Part shown: positions 1-14,100 of the stretch, one piece after another
How the letters are laid out: each line of letters begins with the position of its first letter
Numbering within the stretch: the stretch's first letter is position 1
Source of the DNA: Liolophura sinensis
Taxonomy: Eukaryota > Mollusca > Polyplacophora > Chitonida > Chitonidae
DNA length: 64,000 nucleotides
Direction of reading: 5' to 3'
Assembly: GCF_032854445.1 (NCBI RefSeq)
Contig: NW_027017953.1
Location: 1,056,501 to 1,120,500, forward strand
Position numbers and translations under genes: made by a program
The notes under the pieces: model-generated
What the model saw: the letters and a program-made list of their open reading frames with translations, nothing else
What the model was told of the DNA's origin: nothing
Databases searched by the model: none

Positions 1-780
1 GGAACACTGAAACAGTAAGCATAACACCCAAACAGCCAAACAGGAAGAGAAACACCCAAACAGTAAGCAGAACAGCCAAACAGGAAGAGGAACACCAAAC
101 AGTAAGCAGAACACCCAAACAGTAAGAGGAACACCCGAACAGTAAAAGGAACATCTAAACAGTAAGAGGAACACCCATACTATAAGCTGAACACCCAAAC
201 ACCCAAACAGGTAGAGGAACAGCTAAAGAGTAAGCAGAAAATCCAAACAGGAAGAGGAACACCCAAACAGCAAGCAAAAAAGCAAATGTTGAAAACGCCC
301 AGCCCTGCAGTAAACAGAATATTCAAGCGGTAAGAGGAACATTCAAACAGAAAGAGGAACACCCAAACAGTATGCGGAACACCCAAAAAGTAAGCAGAAC
401 ACCCAAACAGAAAGAGGAACATTCAAACAGAAAGAGGAACACCCAAACAGTAAGCAGAACACCCAAACAGAAAGAGGAACACCCAAACAGTAAGCAGAAC
501 AGCCAACAGTACACCCTAACAGTAACAGGAAGACCCATACTGTAAGCAGAACACCCAAACAGCTAGCAGTACACCCAAACAGTAAGCGGAACGTCCAAAC
601 AGTAAGAGGAACGTCCAAACAGGAAGCAGAACACCCAAACAGGAAGCAGAACACTCAAAAAGGAAGAGAAACTCCTGGCTCACCAATAAGCAGATCACCC
701 AAGCAGCTGGCAGAAAACCCATCATGTGGTAACCACAGAACATTTAAACTTCAAAACATAACACCCAAGCAGAAAGCCAG
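1..780. repeat. 20-bp minisatellite, start of window
   Basis: Tandem copies of a unit of about 20 bases built around aacacccaaacag plus taagcag or taagagg. The array runs off the left edge. Because 20 is not a multiple of three, three units make a 60-base reading cycle, and this gives spurious Cys/Phe/Leu-rich minus-strand frames. No gene is visible in it. Confidence 0.9.
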
Positions 781-839
781 ACATCAAAATATCAAAACAT
801 CAGGCCCATCGGTAACTGAAACATTTAAATAGACACAAG

Positions 840-1480
840 ACCACCCAGCCCAGCAGCAAACAGAACACCAAACAGAAACAGGAACACATAGCCCAGCAGT
901 GAATGGAACACCCAAACAGAAACAGGAACACCTGGCCCAGCAGCAAATGGAACATCCAAGCAGAAAATGGAAACCTGGCCCAGTGGTAAATGAAACATCC
1001 AAACCAAAACAGGAATATCTTACACCCAGCAGCGAATGGAACACCCAAACAAAAACAGGAACACCTAGCCCAGCAGCAAATGGAACATCCAAACAGAAAA
1101 AGGAAACCTGGCTCAGTGGTAAATGTAACATCCAAACCAAAACAGGAACATGACACCCAGCAGCAAATGGAACACCCAAAACAGAAAAAGGAAACCTGGC
1201 CAGCAGAAAAATGAAAAGAGAACACCCAGCCCAGTGAATAATGAAACACCCAGACAGAAACGGGAACATCTGGTCCAGCAGTCAATGGAACACCCAAACA
1301 GCAACAGGAACATCTGGTCCAGCAGTCAATGAAACACTCAAACAGAAACTGGAACGCCTGGCCAACAGTGAATGGAAAACCCTGAACAGAAGGAGAAACA
1401 TCCAAATCAGTGGTAAATAGAACATCCAAACAGTAAGCGAAACACCTGAACAGAAAGCAGATCACCCAGAGAGACGAACA
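840..1480. repeat. about 44-bp minisatellite related to the preceding array
   Basis: Longer units of about 44 bases alternate a cagcagcaaatgg block with the aacacccaaacag block of the array to the left, so it looks like a higher-order derivative of that array. Copies are diverged at many positions. Confidence 0.8.
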
Positions 1481-1560
1481 TCCGGCCGTGCAGTAACCAA
1501 CTGCCCAAATGCCCACACAGAAAGCTAAACACCAAAACAGCAAGCTAAACACCAAAACAT

Positions 1561-2113
1561 CAAGCTAATGCACTCAGAAGGTGTTATTAAAGCCTAAATG
1601 TTGATGACATTAAAAAGCCCTCCTGCAATGCTAAATCCAGCTGGATATTGTCATAATTTGGGGTTAATTTGTGATTTCATATTTTATACTTTTATAAAGT
1701 TCAAATTGAACTTGTTGGGCAACAATATGTAATTAATTTATTTCATTCTAACAGTAATAACATTATTACGAATTTCATTTTATGAATATAGCACAGAATT
1801 TAGTGCCTAAATAATTTTGTAATACACCTACTACAAAGTTAACTTCGTTACAAGTGTTAATTTATCCAGTTGTAAAGAGGCATTTATTGTTCCATGCTTT
1901 CACTGTCAGAAATCAAATGGAATTGCCTTGCTTTCTTGCAAGGACTGGCACGTTGAAAGTTGGCCGTTTCACAAGAGCCAGCAGACCATGTGTTTGAATG
2001 GTCCTCTTCTCCCCCTGCCAACCACAGACAGGCTTGAGCACGTCGACAATGCGTGGTCAGTTAGAGTGATCTCCCTTCTGACGCCGCTCTCCGCACTTCG
2101 CTCGTGAGTAACC
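1561..2113 (+). promoter_or_regulatory. Presumed SPTLC1 promoter and 5' UTR
   Basis: AT-rich unique sequence changes to a more GC-rich stretch near 2040-2113 just before the SPTLC1 start codon. I see no clear TATA box. Assignment rests only on position upstream of the first coding exon; the transcription start cannot be located from sequence. Confidence 0.4.
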
Positions 2114-2176
2114 ATGATCATGGCGATCATCCCAGCCACTTACAACATGTACGAGATGTTTCAGGCTGTTCTTCAG
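2114..2176 (+). CDS. SPTLC1: SPTLC1 exon 1
   Basis: Starts with ATG and encodes 21 residues with [12 protein letters not shown]; donor gtaatt, phase 0. A second ATG lies two codons on and could be used instead. Confidence 0.88.
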
Positions 2177-5100
2177 GTAATTAATCGCTATTTTCCAGTG
2201 AAAACGCCATACGCGCAAAATAACAATCGGTACTCAGTGCTCCTACTTAATTTTTCGTATTTTTGTCCGACAATAACCATTTTTCTCTAAGTGGTATTTG
2301 TCACCCTCAAGGCGGCGTCATTAGAACAACAACGACGTGTAGGGTGGGGTGTTGACGTTTAACATCAGTATATCATAGTGATAAAACGATTATTATTATC
2401 GCGGCTAATTTAGCACTATTTGTAATATGTATCATAGTCTGTTAAAATGGAGGGCGTTAATGCACGCTAACATTACTAGTTTTATTTATTTCACTTGTGA
2501 TTATTTAGTTTTCTTGCATTTGTTACATAAATATACAAGACAGATTTCATTTAGGGTCATCCCCCAATGCCCTCCCACCATCGTCCTGGGCGATGTCGTA
2601 TGAATGAAATATTCTTGATTACAGTGTGAGACACTGATCAGATGAATAAAATTTAGGGTGTTTAAGTAAAGTGGTGTAAATGCCTAACCTGTTGTTTTGG
2701 GGCTATTTTTGGCTAAGCAAAACTTTGCCAGACCCAATGTCTTAGCAGTCTGGTACTAGTTGCAACCTTAGTCCGATTTCCATGTCTCAGTTAGTCAATT
2801 CCCACCTATCAAAAAAATCGCCGCACATTTCAGAACTTCTACTCAATGGAACAGATCTGAGTGAAGTCACCGGTCCTGAACGCACAGTTGACAGAGCGTC
2901 CACTTCAGGAGTGGTAGATCCAGGGTCAATCCTGGGTCGAATCGCATCTAAAACTTTAAAAGAGGAAGTTGTAACATCCTCGCTTGGCGTTTAGCATGAA
3001 GGAGAAGTGCAACTACTGACTGACCCATATCAGTATAATGGTTCTGGCCGGGCTGCTTACTTGTCCTTGGTATGTCGTCTCAGTGAAGCAGCTAGATAAA
3101 AGAGTGGTGGAAATCCGTCCTGCAAAAGGAGGCACATTACATGCACTCCAAGGATTCCTTGGTCGTCATATGGCTGAAAAATTAAGTACGACGTTCAACC
3201 CCAAGCACTCACTCACTGAGTGAGGTCTGACAGTAACAAAACTTAACTGCTCTAAAAATTTAAGTTCTTTTTTATTCCTTTCTAAGCTGAATTAAGAATT
3301 TCGAAGTTGTGCTCACAAACTTTGGTAAATGCCAAAATTCTATGCAAAAAGTTGATGTTGATATTTGAAACTCGACGTTCAGGGTTTACTGAATTTTGAG
3401 AGTTGATTCAAGCAGATTACCAAGTCAAAATCCACTTTGGGTGAAGACTACCATATTAATTGTGATTTCATGCTGATGGATAAATTGGTATGGGTAACCT
3501 GAAACATTTTGCATTACTGAACTGATTGTTGACATGGTTTAAATAACTGAGAACATTTGCACATTCACTTGAAATCAGACTCATTAGTAATTGCCTTTAA
3601 ATTTATAATTTTTAGTCCCCAACAATAAACTAAATGTGTGCCAGGGAATGGCAAATAAGAGAATCTGATGAAGACTGTAATTTCTTCTTTTACACTAGTT
3701 TGGAGGAAGTCTTCAGAACAAAGGAACTATAAACATTCTTGCAGTGTAGTCTTTTTATAACATTCATGCACAACATAATTACAAATGTACAGTAAATCAT
3801 GTCAGTACATGAAAAGTTTTTATTATGTTTTTATATTTAATAAAATAGTAGATGTGTTCACTTGGAAAAATGAGTTTGTAAAAATTTGTGGTTTTGGTGT
3901 AATTATGGATTGAGCAAGATTTTCCATTAAGCATTCATTGGTTATTCTGTGTTTTTAGGTGACTTATGTTTTTTATTGTAGGCCCCGGCTTATCATCTCA
4001 TATTTGAAGCTCTGCTGATCGTATGGATCATAAAACTGATATTCTCCAAAAGCTACAGTCCAGCAAAAGAGATTTTAACAGAGAAGGTAGGGTTCATTAA
4101 ATACAGCTAGAGGAAAAATGTTCCTGTTGTTTATGTTGAGCGATGATTTTTTGCTGCCAGACTGACTATAATTGTACCAGATGAAGAAAACAATTGTATT
4201 TGATTTATTTTTTTCTATTCAGTTCATTCTCAGGTGGCCTCTGTCTTTAAGGTTCATTTGACAGAGTTTATAAAAAGTAACATATGTGTCCAATTCTAAT
4301 AGATGTAAACATTGTTAATGAGTTAACATTAAACAAAGATGGCTGGAGAATGTGAGAGGAAATGAGGAAAGGTTTGCCAGTGGAATAAAAAAACTATGCC
4401 TGCAGGAGTCACTTGTCCAGCCTTAAATTGTATCCATCATTTTCTCCATGTGAGGTATTTGTTCTGTTGATGACTCTGTTGACTATTGTAGGAGAAAGAT
4501 GAGCTGATAGCAGAATGGACCCCTGAACCTCTGGTACCAGACACACCCCCTGACCACCCAGTCCTCCTGGCTATGGAGAGAAACATAATACATGGGTATG
4601 GGTATCACTACCTTACCCTCTACATGAGGGCCTGATTCTACAAGACCTTCCTCACTACCTGACCCTCTACATGAGGGCCTGATTCCACAAGCCCTTCCTC
4701 ACTCCCTGACGGTCTACATGAGGGGCTGATTCCACAAGACCTTTCTCACTACCTGACCCTCTACATGAGGGCCTGATTCTACAAGACCTTCCTCACTACC
4801 TGACCCTCTACATGAGGGGCTGATTCCACAAGCCCTTCCTTACTCCCTGACCCTATACATGAGGGGCTGATTCCACAAGACCTTCCTCACTCCTTTACCC
4901 TCTACATGAGGGGCTGATTCCACAAACCCTTCCTCACTTCCTGACCCTCTACACGAGGGGCTGATTCCACAAGACCTTCCTCACTCCTTTACCCTCTACA
5001 CGAGGGGCTGATTCCACAAGACCTTCCTCACTCCCTGACGGTCTACATGAGGGGCTGATTCCACAAGCCCTTCCTCACTCCCTGACCCTCTACATGAGGG

Positions 5101-8100
5101 GCTGATTCCACAAGACCTTTCTCACTACCTGACCCTATACATGAGGGGCTGATTCCAAAAGACCTTCCTCACTCCCTTACCCTCTACATGAGGGGCTGAT
5201 TCCACAAACCCTTCCTCACTCCCTTACCCTATACATGAGGGGCTGATTCCAAAAGACCTTCCTCACTCCCTTACCCTCTACATGAGGGGCTGATTCCACA
5301 AGCTCTTCCTCACTCCCTTACCCTCTACATGAGGGGCTGATTCCACAAAACCTTCCTCACTCCCTGACCCTCTACATGAGGGGCTGATTCCACAAGACCT
5401 TCCTCACTCCCTGACGGTCTACATGAGGGGCTGATTCCACAAGCCCTTCCTCACTCCCTGACCCTGTACATGAGGGGCTGATTCCACAAGCCCTTCCTTA
5501 CTCCCTGACCCTCTACATGAGGGGTTGATTCCACAAACCCTTCCTCACTCCCTTACCCTCTACATGAGGGGCTGATCCCACAAGCCCTTCCTCACTCCCT
5601 GACCCTCTACATGAGGGGCTGATTCCACAAGCCCTTCCTCACTCCCTTACCCTCTACACGAGGGGCTGATTCCACAAGCCCTTCCTCACTCCCTTACCCT
5701 CTACACGAGGGGCTGATTCCACAAGACCTTTCTCACTCCCTGACCCTGTACATGAGGGGCTGATTCCACAGGCCCTTCCTTACTCCCTGACCCTCTACAT
5801 GAGGGGCTGATTCCACAAGCCCTTCCTCACTCCCTGACCCTCTACATGAGGGCCTGATTCTACAAGACCTTCCTCACTACCTGACCCTCTACATGAGGGG
5901 CTGATTCCACAAGCCCTTCCTTACTCCCTGACCCTGTACATGAGGGGCTGATTCCACAAGCCCTTCCTCACTCCCTGACCCTGTACATGAGGGGCTGATT
6001 CCACAAGCCCTTCCTTACTCCCTGACCCTGTACATGAGGGGCTGATTCCACAAGCCCTTCCTCACTCCCTGACCGTCTACATGAGGGGCTGATTCCACAA
6101 GCCCTTCCTCACTCCCTGACCGTCTACATGAGGGGCTGATTCCACAAGCCCTTCCTCACTCCCTTACCCTCTACACGAGGGGCTGATTCCACAAGCTGTT
6201 TCTCACTTAAGTCAAAATTGGCTTTGTGAAGTTGACAGAACATCAACATTACCAGAAGCAGATGAATAGAGAGAAGTTTGATACTGCGCTATATGCATGT
6301 CTGTACTCTGGTTACTGGGGGGATGTTTTTAAACATAGACAAGCAATACTGATGAATTATGGACAGTAATTTGTAGTCTGCATATCACGATCAGAGATTA
6401 CTGTAAGAATGCGTTTTGGTGCATTCTGTCTATAATGGAAATATCACTTCTGCTATTGCTGTGACCATATGCATTTATCAGTTTGGGGTGGAAGTACCTA
6501 CATGTAGATAGCAGAATCATAAAGAGATCATGGCACATTTCTCTCATTTTATGTACGTCTGACATTACATGTTACATGGTCATTTGAACCCATTGGAACA
6601 CAAGGTGAAACAAGCTGCTCTCTTATCTTGGATGTTTGGTAGTAGGGCAGTGGAATGTGAGCTTCTAGGTCATTGGTAGATGTGGCACTAAAGCATTGAC
6701 AGCCAAAGTACATATGTCACACAGTGTTACTAGATTAGCACGACATTACATACCCATGTTCTGTACATGGGAAAGTTTGTCAGCAACCTGCAGATGGTCA
6801 TGGGTTTCCACAAGCATATACAGCCCATTACAATGTCAGGTTCTGAGGAATTTCGTGTGGGGGCTTTTGCACATATACCAGAAATTGAGGTTAGAATCCT
6901 GGCAGTGAACAGTCTTCACGTACAAAAGTGTTGGCCGAATGGAGCGTGTTCTCAATAACGTGTCAGTAGTTTATGTCAATCACAGTAAGCATTAACCAGC
7001 GCACCTGTCACAATGTAAGGTTACCGCATGTGGGCCTAAAAACAGGCTACCCAGTAACACACAGGCATGGGGCCAAACGTGTACATACCATAGGTTTTTG
7101 TTAGCAAATCATCGGTCTCGCACAAAGCCAAAGTCAAGGAATAAATAAAGTATCCATGTAAGCACTATTTATAAAATATAGGCCTGTATTAAACCCGTTT
7201 TTGATATTAAATTTTTTGTATAAACAGATTTGTTTTGAGAAGAGAGGCAACAATGAAATGGTCACAGAGATGAAGGGCCTAGTCTAAGATGTGCTCATAC
7301 TGGTGATAGTTGATATGCTTGAGCATGTCTTTACCATGACAAAATGGCTTTATGAGATTAAAGCTAATCGGATTAAGAACTTGTAAAACAACGCCTTACC
7401 CCTCTCCACCCACCAAGACATCTCGAGACTGGAGTCCTAATCTGGATTTAGTGTTTATCAGTATAATCCTTTTGATTTAAACAATGTACATCTTCTGGCT
7501 CAAAGCACTCACATGTACTGAGTGCAAATCTAGTGCACCATATAAAATGATAAATTTCTTCCTATTTCACTTAAAACAAAATTCGGCATGGATGCATTGA
7601 GAACACGCTTCATTCGTCCAACACTTACGTACGCGAAGGGCGTTCACAGCCAGAATTCTAACTTTAATTTTCGGTATATGGGTGAGCGGGCCCACATGGA
7701 ACTCTCGAGAACCTGAATCTGTAATAGGCTCAAATTTCCTCTCACCATAACATATAAGTGAAATATTCTTTAGCATGGTGTAAAACACCAATAAAACAAA
7801 TAAATCAATTAAACCTTCATTTGCTGTTCTCTTAAATTGTGTTGTTTTTTTTTTTACTGTCTTCTCCAGGCGTGCTGGGAAATATGTGAATATCAGAAGT
7901 CATGAATGCCTCAACATGGCCACTTTTAACTTCCTGGGTTTAGTCAATGATAAGTCAGTAGAGGTAAGATAAACTTACACTTACGCACATTTTTTGTTTT
8001 TGTCATAATTGTTTATACCTAAAACAGAAAACTCAGGAATTTCTTTTTCCAGTTGTAAGTTTTTTTTATAGTATAACTATTCCGTCAATGTACACATGTA

Positions 8101-11100
8101 TTAAGTTGATTTTCTTGGTCAGATACATTTGTGGTTATATATACGTGTACGTATGCATATTGCTAGCTATTTCTGTTGTGACATTTACAGGATGCAGTGG
8201 TGGTGGCCCTGAAGAAATATGGGGTGGGCTCATGTGGTCCTCGGGGATTTTATGGAACTATGGGTAAGAGGGCTTGTAGTGAACCCGTAAGCAATGTGTG
8301 AGATGCCAGGTAACCATGGAAATTGTATCCATGTCTCTCTCAGATTAAACAGACTGATTCAAACATTTGTCTGTAGTCGCAGTTATGCAGGCATGTGGAT
8401 TTGCACCGGCCTGTGGGTAGATGTCACAGCGTGTAAGACTGTTCAAATTTTGTACACTCTTTGTTTTATTACTAATATTGTCCTGATCTCAGTTTTTTAA
8501 ATTCATGTGTTTTGTGGTTTCTGTCCCAAAATCTGACTGACATTTTGAAATATTTGCTTTATGAGCGTCTGTAGGATAAATGGGTAAATAAGGTAAGATC
8601 ATCGTATGTATTGATGAATCAAGGCATGAATATTGTTTGTATTTCTGTTCTTGAGTATGATGTAAATTGCCAATCAAATAAATGAGTAAAAGGATCATAG
8701 TGGCATACAGTCATTTTAAGACTTGTGTGTTTGTGGTTTCAGATGTTCATTTGGAGCTGGAGGAGCGCTTAGCCAAGTATATGGGTTGTGAGGAAGCTAT
8801 TGTATACTCTTACGGGTTTGCTACAATAGCCAGCGCCATCCCAGCGTATTCCAAACGAGGGGATGTCATATTCTGGTAAGGTGCCTCTGTCTCCATATGA
8901 GCTCTACAGATCACTAACTTATCCGTCTTATAACTGGCTCAGCTGTTATGATCAGACCTGCTGTAAGATGGTTAACTCTTGACCAGTCAGGTTGATTGTG
9001 TCTTTATGGTTAGATGTTTCTGAAGTACATGACCAGATACGGTGGCACCTTAACTTCAAAGCAGTTTACTGTGCAAAAATTGTGACTTTCCAAATCAATA
9101 TTTATTTTGATGCTAAGATTTGCCTTCCACTTCCATGATAGAATTGAAAATTTTTAGTATGAAGTTCAGATCTCAAGATCTAGGGCCACTGTTCCAGAAC
9201 ACCCTCCTAAGATGTAATTACTATAGCAATCAAGTGTCAACTGGCATCTGTTCATGTTTTTCCATACAGTGATCTGCCTGTTTCCATCAGTGTGCACGCT
9301 AGAACCTTCCGTTTATGTGCGTTAATGGGATGTTGACCTGTATTTCAGTGATGAAGGAGTGTTTATGTGTGTTAATGGGATGTTGACCTGTGTTTCAGTG
9401 ATGAAGGAGTGTTTATGTGTGTAATTGTAATGTTGACCTGTGTTTCAGTGATGAAGGAGTGTTTATGTGTGTAATTGTGATGTTGACCTGTGTTTCAGTG
9501 ATGAAGGAGTGTTTATGTGTGTTAATGGGATGTTGACCTGTGTTTCAGTGATGAAGGAGTGTTTATGTGTGTTAATAGGATGTTGACCTGTGTTTCAGTG
9601 ATGAAGGAGTGTTTATGTGTGTAATTGTGATGTTGACCTGTGTTTCAGTGATGAAGGAGTGTTTATGTGTGTAATTGTAATGTTGACCTGTGTTTCAGTG
9701 ATGAAGGAGTGTTTATGTGTGTTAATGGGATGTTGACCTGTGTTTCAGTGATGAAGGAGTGTTTATGTGTGTTAATGGGATGTTGACCTGTGTTTCAGTG
9801 ATGAAGGAGTGTTTATGTGTGTAATTGTAATGTTGACCTGTGTTTCAGTGATGAAGGAGTGTTTATGTGTGTAATTGTGATGTTGACCTGTGTTTCAGTG
9901 ATGAAGGAGTGTTTATGTGTGTTAATGGGATGTTGACGTGTGTTTCAGTGATGAAGGAGTGTTTATGTGTGTAATTGTAATGTTGACCTGTGTTTCAGTG
10001 ATGAAGGAGTGTTTATGTGTGTAATTGTGATTGAAGGAGTGTTTATGTGTGTTAATGGGATGTTGACCTGTGTTTCAGTGATGAAGGAGTGTTTATGTGT
10101 GTTAATGGGATGTTGACCTGTGTTTCAGTGATGAAGTAGTGTTTATGTGTGTTAATGGGATGTTGACCTGTGTTTCAGTGATGAAGGAGTGTTTATGTGT
10201 GTAATTGTGATGTTGACCTGTGTTTCAGTGATGAAGGAGTGTTTATGTGTGTAATTGTAATGTTGACCTGTGTTTCAGTGGTGAAGGAGTGTTTATGTGT
10301 GTAATTGTGATGTTGACCTGTGTTTCAGTGATGAAGGAGTGTTTATGTGTGTTAATGGGATGTTGACCTGTGTTTCAGTGATGAAGGAGTGTTTATGTGT
10401 GTTAATGGGATGTTGACCTGTGTTTCAGTGATGAAGGAGTGTTTATGTGTGTAATTGTAATGTTAACCTGTGTTTCAGTGATGAAGGAGTGTTTATGTGT
10501 GTAATTGTGATGTTGACCTGTGTTTCAGTGATGAAGGAGTGTGCTTTGCCATACAGAAGGGACTGGTTGCCTCACGCAGTAAAATCTGCTACTTCAAGCA
10601 CAATGATATGCAGGACCTGGAGAGATTACTGAAGATTCAACAAGACGATGATAGAAAGGTATTTATAACTTTTTTGTCACGTGAAAACTATTTATTGTTC
10701 ATGGTACGGATTGAGAATGTAGTATGGCAGTGACATTTGCTCTTTGAAGTTGCAATACTGTCTGGAAAGACAAGGTAAAAATACAATTCCCATGGTTGTG
10801 CTGAAGTAGACCTATGAGGATATGTAGATTTGCTTTGCCTCACACATGTATACATCTTGCTTTGATGTATTTTGCAGAATCCTCGAAAGGCCAAAGTGAC
10901 GAGGAGGTTTTTGGTTGTAGAAGGAATATACGCCAAGTCTGGCAGTATTTGCCCTCTTCCCAAACTGGTAAGGGGAGGAAATCTTGTTATCACAAGCTTT
11001 CTCAAACAGCAGGGGATATTAATTTGGGTTTTCCTGTCTTTCATTTTTTCTCCTCAAAATATTGTCTGGTTTTAATCACATTTAAAATGTTCACTTTGTA

Positions 11101-14100
11101 AAATGTCATGTTGAGTTTGAAAACCGGTCAGATAAGACAAACCAGTGCATAACTTTTGAAGATTTGGCTTCTTCATTCAGTTATTATTATCAGAAGTAGA
11201 CATCTAGCAGACTTCCCATTAGACAAAAACTATTTCTGCTGCTTGGTATACCTGCAGGATAGACAATATTCTCAGTTATATATACAGTCGTTTTCTCATT
11301 TTAGATTGAATTCAAGTACAAGTACAAAGTTCGCATCTTCCTGGAGGAGAGTTTTTCATTCGGTGTTCTGGGAGCAACAGGAAAGGGCATAAGTGAACAT
11401 TTCAATGTTCCAGTGAGTTTTTCTATGTTGTCTTTTTTGGTTCAGACTGGTAGGTAACCAGTATGTTGGAAAAGCAATATTTCCAGAATGCTTGTTATGA
11501 AATTTGTAAGACATAATGATACCATTGCAGTGGTTAAGAGAGCTTTTTGGGACTGGACACAAAGAGCAAGTTACACAGTTACCTGTATATAAGCATGTGG
11601 TGTGTTCTCTCTCCACGCAGGTGTCAGACATAGACCTGATAGCAGCATCACTGGAGACGGCCATCAGTTCCATGGGGGGATTCTGCTGTGGCAAGAAATA
11701 TGTAGTAGATCATCAGGTAAGGTGGATTCTCTGAATTCATTGAGGTTTAATTATTCTGTCTTCAGGTGCAGAAAATGATGAGTGTTAGAAAGTGTAGGGA
11801 TTATTAGCATTGCACAAAATCTGGATTTTGGGTTTGTGATGGATGTACCACATCCACCAACATCTCTATTGGATTCTGCTCTGATTGGGGTTTTTGGTTT
11901 GTGAAGGATGTACCTTGTCCCCTGACATCTGTATTGGATTCTGCTCTGATTGGGGTTTTGGGTTTGTGATGGATGTACATGTCCGCCATCATCTGTATTG
12001 GATTCTGCTCTGATTGGGGTTTTTGGTTTGTGAGGGATGTACCTTGTCCATGGACATCTGTATTGGATTCTGTTTCGATTGGGGTTTTGGGTTTGTGATG
12101 GATGTACCTTGTCCACGGACATCTGTATTGTATTCTGCTCTGATTGGGGTTTTGGGTTTGTGATGGATGTACCTTGTCCACGGACATCTGTATTGGATCC
12201 GCTCTGATTGGGGTTTTTGGTTTGTGAGGGATGTACCTTGTCCACGGACATCTGTATTGGATTCTGCTCTGATTGGGGTTATGGGTTTGTAATGGATGTA
12301 CACGTACATCAACATCTGTATTGTATTCTGTTCTGATTGTGGTTTTGGGTTTGTGATGGATGTACATGCCCGCCATCATCTGTATTGTATTCTGCTCTGA
12401 TTGTGGTTTTGGGTTTGTGATGGATGTACCTTGTCCCCTGACATCTGTATTGGATTCTGTTCTGATTGGGGTTTTGGGTTTGTGATGGATGTACCTTGTC
12501 CACTGACATCTGTATTGGATTCTGTTTCGATTGGGGTTTTGGGTTTTCGATGGATGTACATGTCCGCCATCATCTGTATTGGATTCTGCTCTGATTGGGG
12601 TTTTGGGTTTGTGATGGATGTACCTTGTCCCCTGACATCTGTATTGGATTCTGTTCTGATTGGGGTTTTGGGTTTGTGATGGATGTACCTTGTCCACTGA
12701 CATCTGTATTGGATTCTGTTTCGATTGGGGTTTTGGGTTTGTGATGGATGTACCTTGTCCACTGACATCTGTATTGGATTCTGCTCTGATTGGGGTTATG
12801 GGTTTGTGATGGATGTACCTTGTCCACTGACATCTGTATTGGATTCTGCTCTGATTGGGGTTATGGGTTTGTGATGGATGTACCTTGTCCACCAAATCTG
12901 TATTGGATTCTGCTTTGATTGGGGTTTTGGGTTTGTGATGAATGTACACATTCACTAAAATCTGTATTGGATTTTGTTCTGAGTGGGGTTTTTGGTTTAG
13001 TGCATGAATGGAGTTCTGTATGTTTTCACAACAACAACAACATTGCACCAGTTACCTGGTACTCTGAAATGAAGCTGCTGTATGGTGTACAGGCCCTAAT
13101 GTTGGGTAAGGTGACAGTACTTCTGAGATGTCAATTGCCTTTGTTTGTCTATTGTAACGTTTTGATTAGCAAATGTAGATCTTAAGTCAAAATTTTAGTC
13201 ATTAAACTTGGCATGTTCCTTTCTGTTATTTTAGCTGAAAGTTTACCCAGAAATTACGTTGTCAAGCGGTGTTTTGACCTTGTTACCTCAGAAATAACAA
13301 TTTTAAAGTGATTTTTAAGATAGCGTCATAGTGTCAGAGGCTGACAAATAAGGCGTTTAACTAGAAGAACTTGTAACACAGAGTTCGGTATTTCACTGTA
13401 GATAAATTTCTGACAAAAGTTGTATCTTCTGTTGTATGTGTCTTGTTACTTGTTAAGAAAAGGAATCTGGATCCAGGCGATGGAATTACTGCACGATCTT
13501 AGATTTTAAAATTGTTGTTTCATCTGCGGCCTGATGTTCTATGATTTGTTTGTCTCGGAGTTCATGTAGGCCAGGAAAAACTCTCTGACATGAGATGAGT
13601 GAAAAATTCTTTAGTGTTGCACAATAATCAAATATTTAAATAAACTAAAACGACCAGGGCATGACATTGTGTGAGGCCCCAGTCAGCTTTGAGAAACATC
13701 TCTCTGTGGCCAGACCTTCAGGTCGTACATGAATGATTGTGTGTTACAGAGACTGTCAGGCCAGGGTTATTGTTTCTCTGCCTCTGCCCCACCTATGACT
13801 GTCTCAGCAGCTATCCAGGCTCTTAATGTCATGGAGGAAAAGCCAGGTGAGTCTTCTGCCATCTTCGTTTACAAGGCTCTGTAGATTTTTGAGAGTAACA
13901 CATTTGGTGAAAAGGTAAAAAAAAAAAATTGGTAAAAATATGATAATGATAAATGAGATATGGCTAATTTTGATTTTTCTTATTAATATTTGAGTGCATA
14001 AAGACATGGATGAATTCTGTTTCGCTGTTCTGTTTTGTTAGTTTTTTTGTAGAACGTGTAGCTTGTTACAAAAAAATAGATCAAAGGTATACTCATGATG

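Noticed and set aside
11804-13048. 414-residue minus-strand Asn/Gln/His-rich frame
   Set aside because: Shadow of the 64-65-bp array in SPTLC1 intron 10; periodic and stop-free by composition.
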